Assembly (NCBI GenBank): GCA_020436125.1
Contig: JAGQYK010000007.1
Location: forward strand, 4,676-68,675
From: Cyclobacteriaceae bacterium
GTDB lineage: Bacteria; Bacteroidota; Bacteroidia; Cytophagales; Cyclobacteriaceae
DNA length: 64,000 nucleotides
Direction of reading: 5' to 3'
Part shown: one piece after another, positions 53,085 through 60,491 of the stretch
Position numbering within the stretch: position 1 is the stretch's first letter
How the letters are laid out: each line of letters opens with the position of its first letter
Made by a program: the position numbers and the translations under genes
Notes under the pieces: model-generated
What the model was told of the DNA's origin: nothing
Seen by the model: only the letters and a program-made list of their open reading frames with translations
Database searches by the model: none

Positions 53085-53115
53085 AAAAGGTGAGTGTAAT
53101 AACTCACCTTTTTTT
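53085..53115 (+). terminator. Intrinsic terminator after the caspase gene
   Basis: AAAAGGTGAGT pairs with ACTCACCTTTT (11 bp) around a 6-base loop, followed by seven T residues (53109-53115). It separates the caspase operon from the propeller-sensor gene. Confidence 0.9.
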
Positions 53116-53157
53116 GTGCTTTAAATGTTAAATTGAATCCCATTTTTTGACGGTTAT

Positions 53158-55821
53158 ATGCGTTGCAAATTTTTAGTCCTATTTATTATTCAAGTCATTA
53201 CCCAAGTTTCGTTTGGGCAGTCTGGGAATTATTTTTTGTCGCACTATGCTCCAACCGATGAAAATATAGACTATCTCAGTTTTGATATCGTACAAAGTGA
53301 ACGGGGAGTAATTTATTTCGCCAATAAAAGTGGAGTGGTAGAATTTGATGGAAGAAACTGGGATGTGATTGAATCACCCGGAGCCATTTATTCTTTAACT
53401 ATCGCTAATGGAAATGACCTTTACTATGGCGGATTAACAGGCTTTGGAAGGCTTAAGTCAACGGATAGTGGAATAACCACCTTTCAATCTCTTTCTTCCA
53501 CCGTCAACGCTGGGAATATTTTTAAGAGTAAAACCATTGGCAGTAAAGTTTATTTTTTAAATGAAAGTCACCTCTATGTCTTCAATATTGACACACAATC
53601 AATAGAAATTGCTATTGATGCAAAAGCCGGTGCCAGTTTTACAGGAATGTATGAATTGGATGGTGTGCTTTATCTGACAGATGCTAATTCCTCATTACAT
53701 AAGTTAGATAATGATAAACTAACACCCGCTTCACTTTCTTTCTTAAATGGTGAGGAGTTGTTGTTTGTAGATAAGCTGGCTGGCTCATCTCAATACTTAA
53801 TTGGAACTGCATCCAATCAATTATTTACTTATTCTACAACAAAGGCCGTAGAAATTAATGCTGAAGACTCGGGTTACTTGCAGGACAATGTAGTGGTAGG
53901 CGGCAGATGGGTGAATGAAAGATTAATTGCTATTGGTACGTTAAGTGGAGGAGTTGTATTTATTAATCCTGTCACTGGTAAAACAGAGGAAATCATAAAT
54001 TATTATACAGGGTTGCCTGACAATGAAGTGTTTGCTTTGATGACGGATTTCAATCAAGGTGTCTGGGTTGGTCATGATTACGGGTTTACCAGGATTGCTC
54101 CGTATTTACCTTTCAGAACATTTAATCATTACCCAGGCTTGTCTGGAAATTTGCTCACTGCTTATTCGGATGAGAACCAAGTGTATGTTGGCACTTCAGT
54201 AGGATTATACAAGCTTAACAAAGAGGAGGTGTATAGTGAAGAAACTTACTATGTCACCCGCTTAAGAAAAACGACTGCAGAGGAAGATAAAACGGAACGT
54301 AAAAAGAGCCGTAGGGGACTCTTCGGGTTTTTAAAGAGAAATAAAAATCAAGAGTCAGAAAAGGCAGATGAATCTCAAGAAAAGCAGGGTGTGAAAAAAG
54401 TGGTTGAAAAGCGAACAAGAAAGGTATTGGAAGCACTTGACTATGGATATAAAAAAGTTGCAGGAATAGAAGGTAAGGTAACACATCTTATGAATGTAGA
54501 GGGTAAGCTTATGGCTGCAGGAGTTGGTGGTGTGTTTGAAATTAAAGAATTGGAAGCATCCCCCGTGCTTACCATGCCCGTGCGCACAATATTTTACTCT
54601 CCTACTTTGAAGCAATTATTGGTGAGTACGTATAACGATAGAATAAGAACCCTACGCAATAATGGAGACCAATGGGAGGAAACATTTTTGTTGGATACAC
54701 TTCGGGCTTATGTAGGAAATATTTTTGAAGACCATGTTCAGAATATTTGGCTTTGCGGCAGAGCGGATGTGGTTAAAGTGGAATTGATAGATGCAAAAAT
54801 AAGCACCATCTCCTCCGTCCCATTTGCTTCGACTGTGTTGGATGAAACGATGGGCTTCTCTCAGGGAGTGGAAGTTTTTGTGGCAGCCTCTGGAGCTTTT
54901 CATAGGTATGATGTTGTCAACCATAAGTTTGTAAAGTATGATTCACTACCCAGTCCAAGAAAATATTTCACCTCAATGAGTACCTTCTGGTACAATGACG
55001 GTCATAAATGGGGAACTGTAGACGCCCAACTTCAAAACAGACTCAATCTTCAATGGCTAGGGCTTTTTCCAGATATCCGAACACTTACAATGGCAGACAA
55101 TGGGAATGGACTTTGGCTAATTACGGCTGATAATGAACTTTATAAATTTACCAAATCAGAGTTCAAAGAGATAGCGAAAAACTATCCCTTATTTTTGAAA
55201 GAAGTGAGAGGCTCTGAAAATAGACTTTTGTTGGGCAATCTGTTTAGTATTGACCAAAGAGAAAGCGCATTGTCTTTTGAGTTTATTCAACCTGAGTATA
55301 CTAATGCTTTGGCCATTGAGTATCAGTATATGTTTGAGGGAATTAACAAGTCCTGGTCGGAGTGGTCAACTACCAACAACATTGTCAATTTTCCATTTCT
55401 GACACCCGGAAGCTATAAGCTAAGAATAAAATCCCGAGATTTGTTTGGGGTGGAATCGGAATTAGAGCCGGTTGATTTTAGGGTGATCCCTCCTTACTGG
55501 AAGCAAACGTGGTTTTATGGACTGGAGTTTGTGTTTTTTGCCACCTTGGTGTTTTTGTCGCTTAAGCTAAGCGCAGCCAACAGAAAGTACAGACATGTTA
55601 GTCAACTGCTCTCCATTCTAACTGTAATTATGCTCATTCAACTTATTCAGAATACGGCTGAATCATTTATAGAGGTGCAAACCACACCTGTATTTGATTT
55701 TTTTATCCAGGTTTTCATAGCCCTCTTGATATTACCTCTTGAATATAAGATGCGAGAGTTGATGACAAAAGCATCAGAAGGACAATACGATCTAAAAAAC
55801 TTAAAGAGAATAAAGCCTTAG
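53158..55821 (+). CDS. Propeller and Y_Y_Y domain membrane protein without kinase
   Basis: An 887-residue protein with a signal peptide (FLVLFIIQVITQVSFGQ). The N-terminal three quarters is a two-component-type propeller (SFDIVQSERGVIYFANKSGVVEFDG, split around 40-64; VGHDYGFTRI near 301). A charged, Lys- and Glu-rich insert (about 375-430) interrupts it. A Y_Y_Y-type Ig domain (about 700-775: YQYMFEGINKSWSEWST through GSYKLRIKSRD) precedes three hydrophobic segments (about 783-803, 818-835, 848-868) and a short basic tail. No histidine kinase, receiver or HTH domain follows, unlike typical hybrid sensors. It may be a signalling or sensing protein with separate partners. Confidence 0.8.
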   Translation: MRCKFLVLFIIQVITQVSFGQSGNYFLSHYAPTDENIDYLSFDIVQSERGVIYFANKSGVVEFDGRNWDVIESPGAIYSLTIANGNDLYYGGLTGFGRLKSTDSGITTFQSLSSTVNAGNIFKSKTIGSKVYFLNESHLYVFNIDTQSIEIAIDAKAGASFTGMYELDGVLYLTDANSSLHKLDNDKLTPASLSFLNGEELLFVDKLAGSSQYLIGTASNQLFTYSTTKAVEINAEDSGYLQDNVVVGGRWVNERLIAIGTLSGGVVFINPVTGKTEEIINYYTGLPDNEVFALMTDFNQGVWVGHDYGFTRIAPYLPFRTFNHYPGLSGNLLTAYSDENQVYVGTSVGLYKLNKEEVYSEETYYVTRLRKTTAEEDKTERKKSRRGLFGFLKRNKNQESEKADESQEKQGVKKVVEKRTRKVLEALDYGYKKVAGIEGKVTHLMNVEGKLMAAGVGGVFEIKELEASPVLTMPVRTIFYSPTLKQLLVSTYNDRIRTLRNNGDQWEETFLLDTLRAYVGNIFEDHVQNIWLCGRADVVKVELIDAKISTISSVPFASTVLDETMGFSQGVEVFVAASGAFHRYDVVNHKFVKYDSLPSPRKYFTSMSTFWYNDGHKWGTVDAQLQNRLNLQWLGLFPDIRTLTMADNGNGLWLITADNELYKFTKSEFKEIAKNYPLFLKEVRGSENRLLLGNLFSIDQRESALSFEFIQPEYTNALAIEYQYMFEGINKSWSEWSTTNNIVNFPFLTPGSYKLRIKSRDLFGVESELEPVDFRVIPPYWKQTWFYGLEFVFFATLVFLSLKLSAANRKYRHVSQLLSILTVIMLIQLIQNTAESFIEVQTTPVFDFFIQVFIALLILPLEYKMRELMTKASEGQYDLKNLKRIKP

Positions 55822-55870
55822 TTTCAGTTATATCTTTTAATTAACTTCACTTTAATTAAAACCTATACTT

Positions 55871-56635
55871 ATGAAAAACCTTTACCTACCGTTTATAGTT
55901 GCTTTGATAGGGTGGTCTTGTCAGACGACTACAGAACAGCAGGATGATGCCTACTACAACCCTCCTGCTGAAGGGTTTAATGCAGCAGAATCTGATCCTG
56001 CAGCCATCGAATTGGCGGATAGTATAATGGTTGCTATAGGTGGAAGAAAAAACTGGGATGCGACACGCTTTATTTCATGGAATTTTTTCGGAGCCCGAGA
56101 TTTAGTTTGGGATAAGAAAGATGGACGAGTGCGCATTGAAAGTAGTCGTGACAGCACGATTTATCTTCTTAACCTGAATACCATGGAAGGCAAAGTGCAG
56201 ATAAAAGGACAAGAATTGACCGAGGCGGATTCATTGACAAAGATGCTGGACCGTGCCAAGAGAATATGGATTAATGACTCTTATTGGTTAGTGATGCCGT
56301 TTAAACTCAAGGACTCTGGTGTCACACTAAAGTACATGGGGGAAGACACGCTCGTGAATAATAAGTATTACAATGTATTGCAATTAACATTTGAAAATGT
56401 AGGAGTGACTCCCCAGAACAAATATGACCTTTATGTTGACGTTCATGAAAAACTGATAAAGTCTTGGTCATACTATAGTGATGCATCCAGCGACACCGCC
56501 AACTGGACACGCCCCTGGGACAATTATCAAAAGTATGGTAATATTTTGCTATCGGCCGATCGTTCTGATGATGGAGGCCCCAAAAATGTGGCGATTGATG
56601 AAGAAATGTCAGATGATGTGTTTACTAAATTTTAA
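55871..56635 (+). CDS. DUF6503-like lipoprotein
   Basis: A 254-residue lipoprotein (lipobox IGWSC, Cys17). The mature region starts acidic and has the Bacteroidota pattern ADSIMVAIGGRKNWDATRFISWNFFGARDLVWDK (split around residues 49-82), then VRIESSRDS, YWLVMPFKLKDSGV (about 138-151), KYYNVLQLTFENVG, and YVDVHEKLIKSWSYYSDAS (about 188-206). This LolA/VioE-like fold family is called DUF6503; no activity is proven. It leads a tightly packed run to hutF, starting 9 bases before the DinB gene. Confidence 0.75.
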   Translation: MKNLYLPFIVALIGWSCQTTTEQQDDAYYNPPAEGFNAAESDPAAIELADSIMVAIGGRKNWDATRFISWNFFGARDLVWDKKDGRVRIESSRDSTIYLLNLNTMEGKVQIKGQELTEADSLTKMLDRAKRIWINDSYWLVMPFKLKDSGVTLKYMGEDTLVNNKYYNVLQLTFENVGVTPQNKYDLYVDVHEKLIKSWSYYSDASSDTANWTRPWDNYQKYGNILLSADRSDDGGPKNVAIDEEMSDDVFTKF

Positions 56636-56644
56636 TAAAGCCAT

Positions 56645-57163
56645 ATGCTATTAAATCTGGAATCTATACCTCATTTCTACAAGGGATATGTTAAGCTTAT
56701 TGAAGAAACGGATCCTATTCAGGCATTGCGAATTTCTGGCCACCGAGCGCAAGAGCTGATGCATAGCATTCCGGCCGCGAAACAGGATTTTAAGTATGCT
56801 GATGATAAATGGACGATTAGAGAATTACTGTGTCATATGATTGATACGGAAAGGGTCTTTGTATACAGGGCGTTGCGATTCGCAAGAAATGACAGAACAC
56901 CATTGTCAGGATTTGATGAAAAATTGTACGCACCAGAGTCAAATGCACATGGAAGGGAGCTGAAGAGTATTATTACCGAGATGGCTCATTTGAGAACATC
57001 AACCATTGACCTCTTTGCAAGCTTTACTCCAGAAATGCTTTCGAGGAAGGGCATCGCCAACGAAAATGAATTTTCAGTAGCATCACAAGGCTTTATCATT
57101 GCCGGGCACGAGACACATCATCTCAATGTTTTAAAAGAAAGATATTTCAGTGCCTGGAATTGA
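56645..57163 (+). CDS. DinB-family protein
   Basis: A 172-residue DinB-superfamily four-helix bundle. The likely metal ligands are His in WTIRELLCHMIDTERVF (about 58-74) and the pair in IAGHETHHLNVLKERY (about 152-167), giving the usual three-His site. The family includes putative thiol transferases; the substrate is unknown. Its stop TGA overlaps the dacB ATG by one base (TGATG), so the two are translationally coupled. Confidence 0.9.
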   Translation: MLLNLESIPHFYKGYVKLIEETDPIQALRISGHRAQELMHSIPAAKQDFKYADDKWTIRELLCHMIDTERVFVYRALRFARNDRTPLSGFDEKLYAPESNAHGRELKSIITEMAHLRTSTIDLFASFTPEMLSRKGIANENEFSVASQGFIIAGHETHHLNVLKERYFSAWN

Positions 57164-58449
57164 TGGGGAGAATTAGCGTCTATTTTTCATTTCTTTTACT
57201 GGTATCGTGCGCTCCGCACTTTAAACTCCAAAAGGAGCTAGCCAAAAGCGAATCCAAATTTCAAGAGCACTTAGGACTGTTAATCTATGACCCCGAAACC
57301 AGAAAAACGATAATAGATTACAATTCAGACAAGTACTTTACTCCTGCTTCTAATACTAAAATCTTTACATTATTAAGTAGTCTTCATTTGATCGGAGATT
57401 CGATACCTGCATTTCGTTATGTAGAAAGAAACGATTCTTTGATTTTTTGGGGAACAGGGGATCCATCATTCTTGTATTCAAAAGTTTTTCAAAATGATAG
57501 GGCCTATCAATTTCTGAAAGATCAAACTTCATCTCTTTATTTTTCTTCCTCCAATTTTTATCAGGATCATTTCGGGCCTGGCTGGGCCTGGGATGATTAC
57601 AATTACAGTTTTTCACCGGAGCGATCATCATTTCCGATCTATGGTAATAACTTAACGATTACCGATAGCACTGATCAAAATATTAGAGTTTATCCCTTAC
57701 TGTTTGAGGACTCCATTAAGGTAATTCAGATGGAGGGTAAAGGAAGGAGAATACATCGGGGTATTAATGACAATTCAATCAATTATTATGCTAGTAACGA
57801 CACCTCCTCATTTACTAGGGAGATTCCTTTTCATGTAACACCTAAAGTAATTACTTCACTTTTGAGAGATACGTTACAACGTGACATAACATGGGTTGAA
57901 GAAAAATTACCATCTGAGACACTAACTTTATTTAGCATTCCTTCCGACAGCCTTTATAAGGTGATGATGCAGGAGAGTGATAATTTTATTGCGGAACAAT
58001 TGTTGCAGATGTGTGCGGGAATAATAAGTGATTCGCTCAAAACGGATATTGCTATCAAGTACGTAAAAGACAATTTCTTATTTGATCTACCAGATGAACC
58101 TCAATGGGTAGATGGTTCTGGTTTATCGAGGTATAATTTATTTACTCCGCGCTCGATTGTGAAGTTGTGGGAGAAAATTTTAGCATTGGTACCACAAGAA
58201 AGATTGTTTCCGCTATTGGCCATTGGGGGTGAAGCCGGAACGATTAAAAACTACTATAAGTCCTCTCCGGCTTATATTTATGGTAAAACAGGTACCCTTA
58301 GTAATAATCACTGCCTGAGTGGCTACCTTATTACTAAAAGGGGGAGATTGTTGATATTTAGTTTTATGAATAATAATTACACGGCTTCATCTGTTGACAT
58401 TAAGAAAAATATGGAGTCCGTTTTACTGGAAATACATGAACGCTACTAA
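57163..58449 (+). CDS. dacB: PBP4-type D-Ala-D-Ala carboxypeptidase lipoprotein
   Basis: A 428-residue S13 (penicillin-binding protein 4) enzyme with a lipobox (LLVSC, Cys16). The catalytic SxxK is in PASNTKIFTLLSS (Ser63-Lys66), the SxN motif is in QESDNFIAEQ (about 273-282), and KTG is in YGKTGTLSNNH (about 370-380). Such enzymes trim or cut peptide side chains in peptidoglycan. ATG 57163 was chosen over the TTG one codon upstream. It lies between dinB and nagZ with overlaps on both sides (1 and 14 bases). Confidence 0.9.
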   Translation: MGRISVYFSFLLLVSCAPHFKLQKELAKSESKFQEHLGLLIYDPETRKTIIDYNSDKYFTPASNTKIFTLLSSLHLIGDSIPAFRYVERNDSLIFWGTGDPSFLYSKVFQNDRAYQFLKDQTSSLYFSSSNFYQDHFGPGWAWDDYNYSFSPERSSFPIYGNNLTITDSTDQNIRVYPLLFEDSIKVIQMEGKGRRIHRGINDNSINYYASNDTSSFTREIPFHVTPKVITSLLRDTLQRDITWVEEKLPSETLTLFSIPSDSLYKVMMQESDNFIAEQLLQMCAGIISDSLKTDIAIKYVKDNFLFDLPDEPQWVDGSGLSRYNLFTPRSIVKLWEKILALVPQERLFPLLAIGGEAGTIKNYYKSSPAYIYGKTGTLSNNHCLSGYLITKRGRLLIFSFMNNNYTASSVDIKKNMESVLLEIHERY

Positions 58450-59689
58450 TAAGGTTGGATTATTTTTATTATCGATCTGTGCATTGGTGAATCCCATAAA
58501 TGCCCAGGAAAGGGATAGCTTGGATATTAAAATTGGTCAGATGATCCTAATTGGCGTTCCTGGAACTGAAGTAGATCCTTTAGTGCTAAAGGAAATACAG
58601 GATGGAAAAGCCGGATCTATTATTTTCTTTGAAAAGAATATCGCCTCCAAAAATTCATTCAAACGATTGAGGGACATGGCGTGGACTTATCAACATACAG
58701 CACCTATCCCTCTGTTTATTTCAATTGATGAGGAAGGCGGAAGGGTAAATCGTTTAAAAGAAAAATATGGATTTCCGAGATCGATCTCTGCGGCCGATAT
58801 GAGTGTTTCAATTGATTCAGCGCACTATTATGGGGAAACAACAGCGGCTACACTTATCGGCTTGGGAATCAATGTTAATTTTGCCCCTGTTGTAGATGTG
58901 GCCATCAATCCAAATAATCCTGTAATCACAAAAATCGGACGATCATTTTCATCGAATGAAGATTCTGTAACACTATATGCCAAAGAATTTATTAAGACGC
59001 ACCGAAAGCTAGGAGTAATTACAACTTTGAAGCACTTCCCTGGACATGGTAGCTCAGAGAGTGACACGCATTATGGAATAGCAGATGTCACCAAAACATG
59101 GCAATCGAAAGAACTTAAACCCTACCAATCATTAATTGATTCCGGATATGTGGATGCAATCATGACAGCCCACATCGTAAATAAAAATCTTGATGCCCAA
59201 TCATTGCCTGGCACATTGTCCACGCAAATTTTGGATTCATTATTGAGAAAAACTTTGAAGTTTGATGGCGTTGTTTTTTCTGATGATATGCAGATGCATG
59301 CCATCACTAAGCATTATGGGTTTGAGGAAGCCATTAAACTGGCTGTAAATGCAGGAGTGGATATACTGACATTTTCAAATAATATTCAAGGGAGTGAAGA
59401 CCGTACTGTGGATAGGGTACATTCTATCATTAAAAAATTTGTTATGGATGGCACAATACCGGCCAACAGAATTGATGAATCCTTTCAAAGGATCATGAAA
59501 CTTAAGAAAAGGATGAGTACATCTCAGGCTGACTACTTTCGAGCAGAATGGTTAAAGACACAACGAGAATTGGATGTGTTTAAGACTAAGCTCAAGAAAA
59601 GTGAAAGTGAATTGGAAATGCTAAAGAACAAGCAGGTGATAATTGAAAAGGATGAGTTAAAGTCAAAGAAGAATAAAAGGAAAAATTAA
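58436..59689 (+). CDS. Glycoside hydrolase family 3, NagZ-like
   Basis: A 417-residue protein with a signal peptide (GLFLLSICALVNPINAQ), so it is exported, unlike cytoplasmic NagZ. The GH3 N-terminal barrel has the NagZ motif KHFPGHGSSESDTHYG (about residues 198-213), containing the catalytic His in a loop, and the nucleophile Asp in VVFSDDMQMHAI (about 278-289). It probably releases N-acetylglucosamine from peptidoglycan. The last 55 residues are a charged coiled coil. It overlaps dacB by 14 bases, and its TAA is followed at once, in the same frame, by the TTG of the next gene. Confidence 0.88.
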   Translation: MNATNKVGLFLLSICALVNPINAQERDSLDIKIGQMILIGVPGTEVDPLVLKEIQDGKAGSIIFFEKNIASKNSFKRLRDMAWTYQHTAPIPLFISIDEEGGRVNRLKEKYGFPRSISAADMSVSIDSAHYYGETTAATLIGLGINVNFAPVVDVAINPNNPVITKIGRSFSSNEDSVTLYAKEFIKTHRKLGVITTLKHFPGHGSSESDTHYGIADVTKTWQSKELKPYQSLIDSGYVDAIMTAHIVNKNLDAQSLPGTLSTQILDSLLRKTLKFDGVVFSDDMQMHAITKHYGFEEAIKLAVNAGVDILTFSNNIQGSEDRTVDRVHSIIKKFVMDGTIPANRIDESFQRIMKLKKRMSTSQADYFRAEWLKTQRELDVFKTKLKKSESELEMLKNKQVIIEKDELKSKKNKRKN

Positions 59690-60490
59690 TTGGAACCCTT
59701 TGTAGTAAATATTCCCAAGGAATCCAGAGTTCCTATTTTGCTCAGCTCACCACATAGTGGTATTGCATTTCCTAATGAATTGACGGAGGAATATAAGAAG
59801 GAACTTATTTCGCAACCAAATGACACCGACTGGTTTGTGGATAAGTTGTATGATTTTGCCCCTGCTATGGGCATCACTACTATAAGTGCAGTTTATAGCA
59901 GGTGGGTTATTGATTTGAATAGGGACCCTGAAAGTAAACCGCTCTATACGGATGGTAGAATAATTACGGCACTTTGTCCAACAACCAATTTTTTTGGCAA
60001 TTTGATTTATAGTGACGGCCGAACTGAGGTGGCTCAGGAGGAAGTTGAGAGAAGAGTAAAAGCATATTATAATCCCTATCACGATAAGGTGGGAGAATTG
60101 TTACTCGATTTAAAAAATCAGTTTGGTAAAGTGCTTCTGTGGGATTGTCATTCCATACGACAATTTGTTCCAACTATTCACAAAGAAAAATTCCCTGATC
60201 TTATTCTTGGAGATGCCGATGGCACTTCCGCTTCACCCGGATTGATTGAGGCAGCGATAGGTGGATTGGAAGATTCTAATTATCAGGTCAACCATAACCA
60301 TCCATTTAAGGGAGGATACATCACGCGTTATTTTGGTAGGCCTTCGGAAAACCAGCACGCTTTGCAACTCGAAATGAGTAAGGTGAAATACATGAATGAT
60401 GAAGAGCTTCAGTATGATCCGAAGAGAGCTGAAGAAGTACGCAGGGTTTTGAAAAATACTTTTGAAAGATTAATTGATGTACTCGAATAA
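59690..60490 (+). CDS. hutG: N-formylglutamate amidohydrolase
   Basis: A 266-residue enzyme that turns N-formylglutamate into glutamate and formate. Motifs include LLSSPHSGIAFP (about residues 17-28), NDTDWFVDKLYDFA (about 44-57), ISAVYSRWVIDLNRDP (about 64-79), LLWDCHSIRQFVP (about 147-159), and HNHPFKGGYITRYFGRPSENQHALQLEMSK (split around 203-232). This is the last step of the HutF branch of histidine breakdown. The start is TTG 59690, since no ATG or GTG comes before the conserved motifs. It is directly followed by the DUF559-HutF gene (1 base gap). Other hut genes are not in the window. Confidence 0.9.
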   Translation: MEPFVVNIPKESRVPILLSSPHSGIAFPNELTEEYKKELISQPNDTDWFVDKLYDFAPAMGITTISAVYSRWVIDLNRDPESKPLYTDGRIITALCPTTNFFGNLIYSDGRTEVAQEEVERRVKAYYNPYHDKVGELLLDLKNQFGKVLLWDCHSIRQFVPTIHKEKFPDLILGDADGTSASPGLIEAAIGGLEDSNYQVNHNHPFKGGYITRYFGRPSENQHALQLEMSKVKYMNDEELQYDPKRAEEVRRVLKNTFERLIDVLE

Positions 60491-60491
60491 A

